Shown: positions 24,887 through 33,257, counted from the first letter of the stretch. The stretch is 64,000 nt of DNA from Actinoplanes sp. DH11 (GCF_020873875.1 NZ_JAHWGU010000042.1:1-64000); one strand, 5' to 3'. Made by a program: numbers and translations. Notes: generated from the sequence alone by a model not told the origin.

Positions 24887-25803
24887 AGGTCGCCTTCGTC
24901 GACTCCCACCAGGAACAACACGGTGTCCAGCCGATCCTGCGGGCCTTGGAAGGCACGCCCGCAGCGATCGCACCGTCGACCTACTACGCCGCCAAGACCC
25001 GCCCCACCAGCGCCCGATCACGACGTGACGAGAAGCTGACCGCGCTGATCAAGCAGATCCACGCGGAGAACTACGGCGTCTACGGCGCCCGCAAGATCTG
25101 GCACGAACTGCTGCGCCGCGGTGTCCGGGTGGCCCGGTGCACCGTCGAGCGGCTGATGCGCGCCGCCGGGCTGCGCGGGTTGCTGCGGGACAAGTCACCG
25201 CGCACCACCCGGCCCGCGGCTGAGACCGACCGGCCTCGTGACCTGGTGGAACGTGACTTCACCGCGCAGGCCCCGAATCAGCTGTGGGTCGCGGACCTGA
25301 CCTACGTGCGCACCAGCGTGGGCTGGGTGTACGCCGCGTTCGTCCTGGACGTGTACTCCCGCATGATCGTCGGCTGGCAAGTATCCACCAGCCTCTACAC
25401 CGACCTCGCGCTCGACGCGTTGAAGATGGCGATCTGGCGCCGCGAGAATCAAGGCGCTGACCTGCAAGGACTCGTGCACCACTCGGACAGGGGAGTCCAA
25501 TATCGAGCGATCCGCTACAGCCAGCGCCTCGCCGAGGCCGGCGCGGTCGCCTCGGTCGGGTCGAAGGGCGACTCGTTCGACAACGCCATGGCCGAGGCGT
25601 TCAACTCCCTGTTCAAGGCCGAACTCGTCCGCAACAAGGGCCCGTGGCGCGGCCTCGACGACCTGGAGATGGCCACCGTCGAGTACATCGACTGGTACAA
25701 CAACCGCAGGCTGCACGGCGAACTCGGACACGTCCCACCCGCCGAACACGAGGCCCTACACGCGACGACCCAACCGGTCACCGCGTCCCTGAAAACCAGC
25801 TAA
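24883..25803 (+). CDS. IS3-family transposase OrfB (rve integrase core)
   Basis: This is a 306-residue protein. HTH_21 is followed by the DDE core: Asp in LWVADLTYVRT, Asp in LVHHSDRGVQY and Glu in AMAEAFNSLFKAEL, then YNNRRLHGELG. All catalytic residues are present, so the copy may be active. Confidence 0.92.
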   Translation: MKVAFVDSHQEQHGVQPILRALEGTPAAIAPSTYYAAKTRPTSARSRRDEKLTALIKQIHAENYGVYGARKIWHELLRRGVRVARCTVERLMRAAGLRGLLRDKSPRTTRPAAETDRPRDLVERDFTAQAPNQLWVADLTYVRTSVGWVYAAFVLDVYSRMIVGWQVSTSLYTDLALDALKMAIWRRENQGADLQGLVHHSDRGVQYRAIRYSQRLAEAGAVASVGSKGDSFDNAMAEAFNSLFKAELVRNKGPWRGLDDLEMATVEYIDWYNNRRLHGELGHVPPAEHEALHATTQPVTASLKTS

Positions 25804-25824
25804 CCAACTCTCCATCAAACCCGG

Positions 25825-26261
25825 CGCTTGACAGGGTCCTGATGAGCGTAGCTGTTCAGGCGCGGTGACCGGGTCTGGACCCCAAGCCTTCCCCCGCATG
25901 ACGGCGCAGCTGAGTATGCACGCTCTGCCGGGACACCACGACCTCGACGACCGGACCATCGGCCAAGACCGTCAGCACGGCCTGATGTGCCGTTCCACGT
26001 CGACATTGCCACCGGTCCCAGCTCCGCGACCGCCTGCTGCCGCAACGGCCGTGATCAAGAAACCGACGGTGATCATGTCAAGCAGTAGCTGGAACGTGAG
26101 CGTCAAGCAGCAGCCGTGACGAGACAACGGGTTGTTCGGCTAGCGTTGCCGAATTTTGCTGTACTAGATCAAGGCGCCGCGCAAGCGCGGCGCGGCCGGC
26201 CGCGCTCGGCCTGCTGGCGGCCTGCGGCCGGCATCAGCCGGCGCACCGGCCAGATCTCCTG
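25825..26261. other. Interval with no supported gene
   Basis: About 435 bases between the IS3 copy and the next gene. Short frames exist on both strands. One minus-strand frame near 25980-26100 encodes a hydrophobic stretch (LLLDMITVGFLITAVAAAGG) but lacks a start with a ribosome-binding site. It may be the remnant of a gene cut by the insertion sequence. Confidence 0.3.
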
Positions 26262-26597
26262 TCAGGCAGACGGTTCGGCTTCAAGCGTGAGGTTGCTGCC
26301 GGCCCGCTTGGGCTCCCAGCCCGCGGCGATAGCCTGTCGCACGCTCCACACCACCAGCCGAGGCGTTACCGGCTTAGCTCGCATGCCGGGACCCCTGCCC
26401 AGCCCGTACCAGCTGTCGAGCCTCACGGACTTCGTTACGACAGACAGCGTGCCACCCGGCGACTCAGCCACTTCGACCGCGAAGGTCAACAGTCGCCACC
26501 CGGCAGCCTGAGCCTTTGTCGGCTTGCGCCTCACCGTCCAGCGGTACACGACGCCGTCCACCGCAATGAGGCGACTGCCCTTCCGAGGTAATGCCAT
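26262..26597 (-). CDS. Conserved hypothetical protein
   Basis: The product has 111 residues from the ATG at 26597 (MALPRKGSRLIAVDGVVYRW). The pattern GSRxIxVDGxxYRWxVRxxP, then an AVEVAE strand, then a C-terminal helix (VVWSVRQAIAAGWEPKRAG) is common in actinobacterial hypothetical proteins found in elements and chromosomes. Function unknown. Confidence 0.65.
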   Translation of the reverse strand: MALPRKGSRLIAVDGVVYRWTVRRKPTKAQAAGWRLLTFAVEVAESPGGTLSVVTKSVRLDSWYGLGRGPGMRAKPVTPRLVVWSVRQAIAAGWEPKRAGSNLTLEAEPSA

Positions 26598-26802
26598 CGC
26601 TGCACCTCCGCTCGATGTCCAGGCCAGGTTAGGCGGTGGTCCAAGCCGCGACGATCGCTTTTGTGGCTGGGCGCCGCATCGCTTCCGGCGATCGCTGCCG
26701 CGCCGCTTCGCGGCTTGCCGCCGACTGACGTGGTCACTCAGGGCGGGCCCGGCACGGATCGGCACTTCTATCCGCACGCGGTAACGGCCATCATGAGTCG
26801 CC

Positions 26803-27180
26803 ATGAGATTCGAAACGCTCGTGGTCCTCAACGTGGTCGGCCGTCCGGCGAGCTACTCGACAGCAAGTACAACGCCGTGGAAAACCGCAGTCCGCGACGC
26901 AGTTGGGAAGACCGGCCTGGGTCCGTGGGAGGCAGCACGCTTCTCGGTCGTCATCGAGTTCCGTACACCAAAGGCTCGCAACGCAAACGACGTCTGGGAT
27001 CTCGACAACCTGATCAAGCCGACCTTAGATGCCATGGAGGGAGTCTTCGGACGTCGCCCGTGGCGCGGACCGCCCCAAACCGCCGATGACCGTGTCGATC
27101 ACCTTGAGGCAAGCAAACGGCCCGTTCGCACCGACGAAGCGCCTGGCGCTCGCATTGAGGTCCGGCGCGTGAGCCAGTAG
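26803..27180 (+). CDS. RusA-family Holliday-junction-resolvase-like protein
   Basis: This 125-residue protein has the RusA layout: strand FSVVIEFRTP, then NDVWDLDNLIKPTLDAMEGV, then TADDRVDHLEASKR. The Asp residues of DLDN, LDAM and DDRV correspond to the metal-binding acids of RusA nucleases. RusA resolves branched DNA and is often phage-borne. It lies just inside the right att site, where it may process recombination intermediates of the element. Confidence 0.7.
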   Translation: MRFETLVVLNVVGRPASYSTASTTPWKTAVRDAVGKTGLGPWEAARFSVVIEFRTPKARNANDVWDLDNLIKPTLDAMEGVFGRRPWRGPPQTADDRVDHLEASKRPVRTDEAPGARIEVRRVSQ

Positions 27181-27297
27181 GGAAGTGCACCTTCTCCTCA
27201 GCAGTCCAGAGGAGGTGCAAAGGAGTAGCTGCCCAGCTCCGGCTGGCCATGGATATCCGCAGGTGAGCTGCCTACGACATCCTTCGGGGCTCACTCA

Positions 27298-27341
27298 TTC
27301 CTAAACCGTGTGTCGTAGGTTCGATTCCTACCGGGGGCACC
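27298..27341 (+). repeat. att site (right end of element 1, left end of element 2)
   Basis: The 44 bases match 7709-7752 without mismatch. The tRNA upstream part is absent, so this is not a tRNA gene. It joins the AICE to a second, decayed element. Confidence 0.9.
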
Positions 27342-27347
27342 AGATTT

Positions 27348-27368
27348 GACCAGGGGAAACCCCTGGTC
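27348..27368 (-). terminator. Hairpin between att and the small GntR gene
   Basis: GACCAGGGG and CCCCTGGTC form a perfect 9-bp stem with an AAA loop. It follows the stop of the minus-strand GntR gene by 65 bases and could terminate it. No T-run follows, so a structural role near att is also possible. Confidence 0.4.
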
Positions 27369-27432
27369 AGCTCCCCTTGCACGGCGCGGGTACACCGCCC
27401 GATACAACCCGCGCAGGTGTAATCACCGCTGC

Positions 27433-27678
27433 TCAGGCGCGGTCTGCCACGTACGTGCCTTTACCGCGCACCGTGACCACGAGGCCTTCCTCGCGCAGAA
27501 GGCGCAGGCTGTGGCGCACCGTGTCGCGGGCGATGCCGTACTGCTGCTGCAAGGTCGTCTCGCTCGGCACCGGCCGGTTAGGTGGCAGCGCTCCGCTCCG
27601 AATCTGCCCACGGAGAATCTCGGCCAGCTGCTCATACAGCGGAACCGGGCCGTCGGGGTCCAGGGTGGGCGTCGTCAC
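27433..27678 (-). CDS. Short GntR-family regulator (winged helix only)
   Basis: The product has 81 residues from the GTG at 27678. It consists of a single GntR winged helix (LYEQLAEILRGQIRSGALPP, PSETTLQQQYGIARDTVRHS, VVTVRGKGTYVA) without an effector domain, the form common in AICEs. It faces a divergent small gene at 27798, and the 120-base gap between them contains a repeated GACAGGTACGTAC/GTGCCGACAGG-like stretch that could be an operator. Confidence 0.82.
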   Translation of the reverse strand: MTTPTLDPDGPVPLYEQLAEILRGQIRSGALPPNRPVPSETTLQQQYGIARDTVRHSLRLLREEGLVVTVRGKGTYVADRA

Positions 27679-27797
27679 TAGATCGACGCTAATTGCTCTT
27701 GGTTGCAGGGCTACCTCGTCCGACAGGTGCCGACAGGTACGTACTTGATCAGACAAGCAGGCGTAGCCTGGCATAACTCGAACCAAGGAGGTGCCAA

Positions 27798-28028
27798 GTG
27801 GCCTTCGACGCCGGTAATCCGCCTGCCGAGCCGCCACCGGAAACCGACCCGACAATCTGGTTCATCGCCCGGCGAGTGGTCTTGGACCATGCACCCGACG
27901 CAGACCGGCGCTGTCAGCTCTGCAAGGTCCCCAACCCGTGCAACGCGCGGAGCATCGCCCAGTACACGCTGTACCTGGCCGTTGCTGGCCGATGGCAGGT
28001 CTGGAAGGCGAATGAGGTGCACGGATAA
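27798..28028 (+). CDS. Small hypothetical protein of element 2
   Basis: The product has 76 residues from the GTG at 27798, directly after a strong AAGGAGGTG site. A central CQLCKVPNPC segment could bind zinc. It is an AICE-type small protein without a named family and is divergent from the short GntR gene. Confidence 0.65.
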   Translation: MAFDAGNPPAEPPPETDPTIWFIARRVVLDHAPDADRRCQLCKVPNPCNARSIAQYTLYLAVAGRWQVWKANEVHG

Positions 28029-28113
28029 ACCCTCCGCCCCGCGAGCGACCCCCGGGCGCACCACTCGGCCGGGGGTCGTCTGCCGTAGCGGCGCAGATCT
28101 ATCCTCGTAAGGC

Positions 28114-28561
28114 GTGATTGCGTCCACGTGGGAGAGCCGGGATCTGCCGGTCCTAGAAGCCGTCGTCGAGCTGTGCGACGACAGCCAAGAGGAAAGAGCC
28201 ATGCTGGACGACATCGTTGAGCGGACCGGACTCGACGAAGTCTCCGTGGGCAAGGCCCTTAAGGCATTGACACGCGAGCAGCCGCCACTCTTTTGGCGGT
28301 GTCATCGACATTGACGATGGCAGCGTCCTCGGCGTCGTTGGCCCCACAGGGCACGCCCGTCGCACGGTGGGCTCGTGGCCCACACCCGAGCTTCTGGCGA
28401 GTCGGCTGGTCTCCGCTCTCGACCGCGCGGCCGAGGAAGAGCAAGACGAGGAGACGAAAGGCTGGCTGCGCAAGACGGCGAATTGGTTCGGCGGCGCAGG
28501 CCGCGACGTAGCCGTCGATGTGGCCGCTGCGGTCATCAACCGGCAGATGGGCGGTGCGTAG
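28114..28561 (+). pseudogene. Frameshifted hypothetical protein (two frames joined at TTTT)
   Basis: Frame one runs from the GTG at 28114 through a helical domain (LDDIVERTGLDEVSVGKALK, winged-helix-like) to TTGACACGCGAGC...CTCTTTT at 28291-28294. There the sensible protein continues one base later in another frame (GGVIDIDDGSVLGVVG, then ALDRAAEEEQDEETKGWLRK, RQMGGA) to the TAG at 28561. Skipping one T restores a protein of about 148 residues. It is either a one-base insertion or a +1 frameshift site. The stop overlaps the next start by one base. Confidence 0.65.
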
Positions 28562-29283
28562 TGCACCCAGAGACCTGGGGTGGTTCGGAGTGGCAGGCAG
28601 TCGCTGCGTTCATCGCAATCTTCGTTGCTGGACCGATCGCGTTTTGGCAAGCCCACGAAGCTCGGAAGGTTCGCCTTGATCAATCCCGCCCCTACGTCAT
28701 CGTTGACTTTGAGTTCCGCGATTTCCTGGTGTACCTGAAGATCCAGAACATCGGGAAGACGATGGCCCGCGATGTACGCATCAAATTCGATCAACCACTG
28801 ACTTCTACGCTTGCCAACCCTGGCTTCACAAAGTCCCGCCTGCTCCGTGAGCCGATCCCGATGCTTGCGCCCGGACGTTCCGTCAGTCTTCTGTTTGACT
28901 CATTTCCGGACCGTTATGAGCGGCGGAAGAAGTTTCCGATGGATCACACTGTGACCATCGAGTACGACGATGACAGAGGCACGCCCTACACCGATCCGCC
29001 GTATCCGCTCGACCTTGACGCATACGTGGGCGCATCATCCGATCCAAAGGGCTTGGCCGAGCTGGTCCGTGAAGTTGAGAAGATTCGCCACGAGATGAAG
29101 TCGTGGACCGACGAGGGTCGGGGGCTGCTGGTCAAAGGCGTCGATAGGAAGGCGGCGCGGGAAGCCGAAGCGCGGAGTTACTGGCGCGCGGAGGACCGAG
29201 AAACCCTGCGCGAACAGGGTCTCTCGGCCATGCTGCGAGGCCGAGCTAGGCGATACGCCCGTAGACGCGGCTGGGCTGCCTAA
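28561..29283 (+). CDS. Membrane-anchored hypothetical protein
   Basis: The product has 240 residues from the GTG at 28561 (TAGTG overlap with the upstream gene). One membrane segment lies near the N-terminus (AVAAFIAIFVAGPIAFWQ). A beta-rich domain follows (VIVDFEFRDFLVYLKIQNIG, an Ig-like or C2-like pattern), then a basic coiled tail. Its TAA stop is part of the CTAA target of the IS701 copy, so the gene kept its stop. Function unknown. Confidence 0.7.
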   Translation: MHPETWGGSEWQAVAAFIAIFVAGPIAFWQAHEARKVRLDQSRPYVIVDFEFRDFLVYLKIQNIGKTMARDVRIKFDQPLTSTLANPGFTKSRLLREPIPMLAPGRSVSLLFDSFPDRYERRKKFPMDHTVTIEYDDDRGTPYTDPPYPLDLDAYVGASSDPKGLAELVREVEKIRHEMKSWTDEGRGLLVKGVDRKAAREAEARSYWRAEDRETLREQGLSAMLRGRARRYARRRGWAA

Positions 29284-29361
29284 TACTCCAGCCGCACTTT
29301 CAGGTCCGGAGTCTGCGCAGGTAGTGGCTGGTTCGCGCCCGGTATTGATGGCGGCGCCGCC
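29284..29361 (+). repeat. Left 78-bp inverted repeat of IS701 copy
   Basis: Begins TACTCCAGCCGCACTTTCAG and ends GGCGGCGCCGCC. It matches the complement of 30632-30709 except for one T/C difference at the seventeenth base. Confidence 0.88.
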
Positions 29362-29406
29362 AGTATGACCAATGCCAGATATGGTCTTGCTGGCGGATGG
29401 CCGTGA

Positions 29407-30596
29407 TCAGGTGTGCCAGCAGACGTCGGACCTCACCGAGGGTGAGCGGGATGAGCTTGTCTCGTTGGAGTTCGGGCCCCCTTTTGAAGCGGCGGCGGTG
29501 ACCGCCAGGAACGCGTGGGCCCACATTGCGAGGGTGATGTGCCGGTACCAGGCGTCATAGCGGCGGACCTGGTAGTCGTCGAGGCCCACTTCGTTTTTGG
29601 CGGTCTGGAAGCACTCCTCGATCGCCCAGCGGGTGCCTGCTACCCGGATGAGCTGCTCGTCGGTGGTGTCGATGGGGCCGTAACACAGGTAGTAGGCCAG
29701 TTCGGTGGGGTCGGTGATGCTGCGGCGGATCAGCAACCACCGTGCGAAGCCGTGTTCGGCGGTGCCGGTGTCGGGCAGGGTGGCGACTGCCCAGTCGTAG
29801 AGCCGGGGCCTTTGACTCCGTCGCCGCAACTGCGACGTTTCCAGGCCGGGTCCGGTGCCTGGGCGGCAAGGACATCGGCGCGTGAGCTTCCGGCAGTGGT
29901 AGGAATCTTCTGGTTGCAGGCGACGGCGAGAACGTAGCCGACGTGGCGGTGTTGCAGGGCGGCGCGGAACTTGCCGTCCTTGCCGTATGCCTCATCCGCG
30001 GTGACCCATCGTGCCGGAATGCCGGCGTCCAAGGCCCGGACCAGCATGGCTAGGCCCTGGGCGGGCTTGGTCAGGAACTTCACCTTCTCGTCGATGCCGG
30101 CCTCGGCACGTCGGGCCAGATCGTCGTTCCAGCGTTGGGGCAGGTAGAGCTGCTCCCGGTCGATCAGGGCTCGTCCTTTGCTGCTGGCGTAGGCGAGGAA
30201 CACGCCGAGCTGGCAGTTCTCGATTCGCCCGGCCGTGCCGGAGTACTGCCGTTGGACCCCGGCGGACTTGACGCCCTTCTTCAGGAAACCGGTCTCGTCG
30301 ACGATCAACACGCCGTCGTCGTCGCCGAGGTGTTCAGTGACGTAGTCGCGCAGGTCGTCGCGGACGGCGTCGGCATCCCAATCGGCGCGGTTGAGCAGGC
30401 GCTGCATGCCATCGGGCGTGATGTCACCGGCTGCTTCGGCGATCGTCCAGCCGTTTTTGCCGGCCAGAGGCGACAACAGGCCGAGCAGGTAACCCCGTGC
30501 CCGACGGCGTGGCTCGACGCGTCCGAACCTCCTTACGATGCGGGCCATCACATCGTCCAGACCCGCCAACCAGCCCGACACAAGATCCACTGACAC
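29407..30596 (-). pseudogene. IS701-family transposase, frameshifted
   Basis: The N-terminal part (GTG at 30596) reads MSVDLVSGWLAGLDDVMARI through DGVLIVDETGFLKKG and ARWVTADEAYGKDG, with two DDE acids, to GDGVKG. The C-terminal part continues in another frame as RLYDWAVATLPDTG and RWAIEECFQTAKNE, with the catalytic Glu. The break is at a run of four C's (plus-strand GGGG at 29804-29807); one more base would restore the family sequence KGPRLYDW. It is otherwise full length. Confidence 0.85.
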
Positions 30597-30631
30597 AAGT
30601 CGCGGAGTCTACATAGTACGATCGGTGTCGT

Positions 30632-30709
30632 GGCGGCGCCGCCATCAATACCGGGCGCGAACCAGCCACTACCTGCGCAGACTCCGGACCTGGAAGTGCG
30701 GCTGGAGTA
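30632..30709 (-). repeat. Right 78-bp inverted repeat of IS701 copy
   Basis: Complement of 29284-29361 with one mismatch. The inner end is the GC-rich palindrome GGCGGCGCCGCC. The CTAA duplication follows at 30710-30713. Confidence 0.88.
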
Positions 30710-30722
30710 CTAAGAGCCACTG

Positions 30723-30899
30723 TCATCCTCCGAGTCCGTAAACCGGCGGTTCGGGTTCGGTGCTGCGTTCGCGTTGAGCCGCTGTCCGCGCTCCGGCACC
30801 GGGGATGCTGGGGTCAAGCTCGCTGGCATAGCTGCTGACCCGTGGGACGGCAGGAGCGTCAAGCTCGCTCCGGTGCGGGTCGGTAGGCCGGACGCTCAT
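30723..30899 (-). CDS. Very small hypothetical protein
   Basis: This 58-residue frame starts at the ATG at 30899, overlapping the stop of the upstream gene (TGATG). Its composition is Ser/Pro/Glu-rich without a fold signature. Coupling to the upstream gene is the only support. Confidence 0.4.
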   Translation of the reverse strand: MSVRPTDPHRSELDAPAVPRVSSYASELDPSIPGAGARTAAQRERSTEPEPPVYGLGG

Positions 30900-31165
30900 C
30901 AGACCACCGCCGAGTAACGGCCCTGCTGGCCCGCCGTACCTGCGATGACGTTCTGCACGGTGTGCTGCGTGCCACCCCGCAGGAACACCTTGAGGTCGTG
31001 GACGCCGCCGTAGTCGTGGACGACCAGTGCCGGTAGCACCGAGCCGGCGGTCGGATCCGGGATGCCCCCAAGACGGAAGTTGCCGGTTGGAGTGCCGCGC
31101 TGCGCCAGGACGTTCGCCTGTGCCGCGTCGAAGCAGTACAGGACCATCTGACCGAGAGTTGCCAT
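30899..31165 (-). CDS. Small hypothetical protein of element 2
   Basis: The product has 88 residues from the ATG at 31165 with an AAAGG site. It is beta-rich (GQMVLYCFDAAQANVLAQRG, VHDLKVFLRGGTQHTVQNV). No family recognised. The upstream region carries paired CCGCCCTCTGT repeats and a strong hairpin at 31270. Confidence 0.6.
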   Translation of the reverse strand: MATLGQMVLYCFDAAQANVLAQRGTPTGNFRLGGIPDPTAGSVLPALVVHDYGGVHDLKVFLRGGTQHTVQNVIAGTAGQQGRYSAVV

Positions 31166-31269
31166 GGGTCTGCCTTTCTCTGTCCGCCCTCTGTGGACGG
31201 CCCGCCCTCTGTAGGCGGTTGAGCCAGGCTATGGAGGAAAAGCGCTGCTCAGGCGATCGTTCTGGGGCG

Positions 31270-31299
31270 CACCGTGTCACCCTTACGGGTGACACGGTG
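31270..31299. other. Perfect 13-bp-stem hairpin in a divergent gap
   Basis: CACCGTGTCACCC and GGGTGACACGGTG pair perfectly around a TTAC loop. It lies in a 360-base gene-free gap between divergent genes (starts at 31165 and 31530). Nearby (31180-31222), CCGCCCTCTGTGGACGG and CCGCCCTCTGTAGGCGG form two further small repeats. There is no T-run, so a terminator is unlikely; an operator or replication-type hairpin is possible. Confidence 0.55.
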
Positions 31300-31529
31300 G
31301 AGCGCCCGGTGCTGCGCTGGATAACCTCGGGACGGTCTTCAGGATTGGACACCTGCAGACCGTTGAGGAAAATTCCGAAGGAAACCCCACTCTCGCACCG
31401 CTGAAAGTGGCCCCCGAGCATGGCCGCTTATCTTACTGGGGAAAGCGCAAAACACTCTCGCATCAGTCAACACCCCCACACCTCCTTTTCACTGCACGCG
31501 GCTCGGCGCGGGCTCAATGGAAGGTTTGT

Positions 31530-31769
31530 GTGTTGACCTGGCTGTGGTTCGTTCTCGTCTTGGCGTCTCTTCCATTGCTCGCCTTCGGCATGTGGCTGGG
31601 CTTCAATCTCCTGCTCGCCAAATGGCACGGTCTCGAAGCGCTTGACAAGACGCCTCAGATCTACCGACCCTTCCGCCCCCAGGACTGGTCGGCGCGTCGC
31701 CTCCCGGTAGACCCAGCGCAGCCGCCCACCGGCCAACAGCCGCCGGACCAACTCCCGCCTGCGGCGTGA
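31530..31769 (+). CDS. Small single-pass membrane protein
   Basis: The product has 79 residues from the GTG at 31530. One long hydrophobic helix (LTWLWFVLVLASLPLLAFGM) is followed by a basic stretch and a Pro/Gln-rich tail (PPTGQQPPDQLPPAA). Function unknown. The TTG next to the GTG is an alternative start. Confidence 0.5.
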   Translation: MLTWLWFVLVLASLPLLAFGMWLGFNLLLAKWHGLEALDKTPQIYRPFRPQDWSARRLPVDPAQPPTGQQPPDQLPPAA

Positions 31770-31912
31770 TCATCTCAGTGCCACCCTACATAGAAGAACA
31801 TCTGTGTAGTTCACCGAAGTGTCAGATCTAGGACGGAACACACCGTGCTGCGCTACCTAACGTGAAGCCGCGATCACTTCCGCGAGAGGGTCGCGGAGAG
31901 GCGCGCGGTGAC

Positions 31913-32407
31913 ATGTCAAGGAAGACGACTGCACGTAACCGAGCGTTCGGGCTCCTCGGCCTCGTCATCGTGGTGCTCATCTATGCCGGAACGGAGCTCG
32001 CGCAGACGCACTACCGCAGTGGTTTCGGCGCACTGCTCCTGGTCGTCGGCTTCGTACTGTGGCTTGTGATGACTAAGGTGCGGTCGGAGTGCGGCGTACT
32101 TAGGCAGGACTACAAGGGCTACTGCACTAGACCCATCACCGGCCTCTTCTTCGGATGCCACCAGCACACCTGGCAACGCCCCCTCGCCCTTATCGGCTTC
32201 GGACAAAAGGCAAGGTCGGCAAGGTCCGCACCCCAGGAGCCTGCACCGCCCTTTGCAGCGCCGGTCGCCCCAGTGACCGAGCCGCCGACCGACGAGATCC
32301 ATGAGGGCAAGCGGAACCGCATCCTCTTCTACGCTGCCGTCATCTCCACAACGATGGGCACGTTGTCCGCGTTCACTGACGTACTGGGATTGTTCAAGGG
32401 AGACTGA
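31913..32407 (+). CDS. Multi-pass small membrane protein
   Basis: The product has 164 residues from the ATG at 31913. Two N-terminal helices (AFGLLGLVIVVLIYAGTELA, GALLLVVGFVLWLVMT) and one C-terminal helix (ILFYAAVISTTMGTLSAFTD) flank a Cys-containing loop (SECGVLRQDYKGYCTRP) and an Ala/Pro linker. An upstream in-frame GTG at 31862 is possible. No family recognised. Confidence 0.6.
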   Translation: MSRKTTARNRAFGLLGLVIVVLIYAGTELAQTHYRSGFGALLLVVGFVLWLVMTKVRSECGVLRQDYKGYCTRPITGLFFGCHQHTWQRPLALIGFGQKARSARSAPQEPAPPFAAPVAPVTEPPTDEIHEGKRNRILFYAAVISTTMGTLSAFTDVLGLFKGD

Positions 32408-32470
32408 GCTGTATCGCCGTCGAGGCCGCCAGCCCGTAAGCCAGCGGCCTCGATCGGCCTTCAGCGCCCG

Positions 32471-33060
32471 CTACCCCGCACGGCGCTTGCGCCAGGCGGC
32501 CAGGTCAACGACCCCGCCCTCTGTAGCCGACGCTGCGGGCTCTGGGGTCGGCTGCTCGGTGCCGGTTACCCGTGCTCGGGCTGCGGCCCGCAAATCGGCG
32601 AGGGCGTCGCTCACGTCGCGGCCCTTGTGATCGAGGACGTGCCCGTACACGTCGAGCGTGACGCTGGGCTTGCGTGCCCGAGTCGCTTGGACACCTCACC
32701 GACCCGGCCCTCTCCCACGAGCAGCAGATGCGCGCTCGCGGCGAAATGCCGCAGGTCGTGGAACCGGGTGCCCGGCAGACCGAGCGCCTTGACCACTGCG
32801 TTGAAGACTCGCGCGTTGAAGTTGCCGTGCCGCAGCGGCACCGCGCCTTCGCCGAACACTTGGCGGCCCGGACGAGCGAGTAGGGCTCCCACTACCCGGC
32901 GAGCCTGGAGACGGTGCTCATCACGTTGCGGGACAAGGGAGCGATGGGCTTGGCAGACCTCCGGCATCAGCCATCTCGCAGAGCAGCGCCCGAAGCCCTC
33001 GCTCCGCGATCTGATGCATTGCTGGAGTGGTCGCGCCTGGCGCACAATGCGCAGCGCCAT
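32471..33060 (-). pseudogene. Tyrosine integrase, truncated and frameshifted
   Basis: The C-terminal catalytic domain is visible: LPGTRFHDLRHFAAS (HxxR) and VSKRLGHAS in one frame, then SVTLDVYGHVLDHKGRD (Tyr nucleophile) in the next frame down to the TAG at 32471. One base is missing in a short C run near 32666-32668. The N-terminal half, including the arm-binding region, is not recognisable. It lies just after xis, as an AICE int should. Confidence 0.75.
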
Positions 33061-33074
33061 CCATAGGACCTCGA

Positions 33075-33257
33075 TCACGCCTTCACCGTCTGCGCCCGGT
33101 TCTTGGTCAGCCAATCGCTGATAGCGGACTCCGGGATACGCATCTGGCTGCGCAGCTTGAAGGCAAGTAACTCGCCGTCACGGATCATCCGGCGTGCGGT
33201 CGACGGGCTGAGCTTCGCTCGCTCGCAGAAATCATCGATGGTGTAGAGCTGTTCCAC
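33075..33257 (-). CDS. Excisionase of element 2
   Basis: The product has 60 residues from the GTG at 33257, five bases after AGGAGAC. It is a winged helix of the excisionase type (LYTIDDFCERAKLSPSTARR, then DGELLAFKLRSQMRIPESAI). It is related in fold, not closely in sequence, to xis of element 1. It may still act in trans, since its own integrase is broken. Confidence 0.78.
   Translation of the reverse strand: MEQLYTIDDFCERAKLSPSTARRMIRDGELLAFKLRSQMRIPESAISDWLTKNRAQTVKA

Larger units (their letters stand above)
24526..25824 (+). mobile_element. IS3-family insertion sequence (complete copy)
   Basis: Perfect 16-bp inverted repeats CCGGGTTTGATGGAGA (24526-24541) and its complement (25809-25824) flank orfA and orfB. 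The true tips may extend several bases further out, where the match is imperfect. I could not identify a target duplication. Confidence 0.8.
7709..27341. mobile_element. AICE-type integrative and conjugative element in tRNA-Arg(CCT)
   Basis: The 19.6-kb element is bounded by identical 44-bp att repeats. It carries int, xis, a RepSA-type initiator, a TraB-type FtsK translocase, a Pra-like activator and GntR regulators, the defining set of actinomycete integrative and conjugative elements (AICEs), which transfer double-stranded DNA with TraB and replicate by rolling circle. Cargo comprises a HAD/APH operon, a methyltransferase-GHKL-receiver-PIN operon, an IS3-family copy and a RusA-like gene. 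All core genes look intact. Confidence 0.88.
29284..30709 (-). mobile_element. IS701-family insertion sequence with 78-bp inverted repeats
   Basis: The 1426-bp element is flanked by CTAA on both sides (29280-29283 and 30710-30713), which fits the YTAR target of IS701. Its terminal inverted repeats (29284-29361 and 30632-30709) extend 78 bases with one mismatch. The transposase is frameshifted. Confidence 0.88.

Noticed and set aside
27298..27341. Second or third tRNA gene at 27298 and 33649
   Set aside because: Only the 3' half of tRNA-Arg is present at both places; no acceptor 5' strand or D-arm precedes them. They are att copies.
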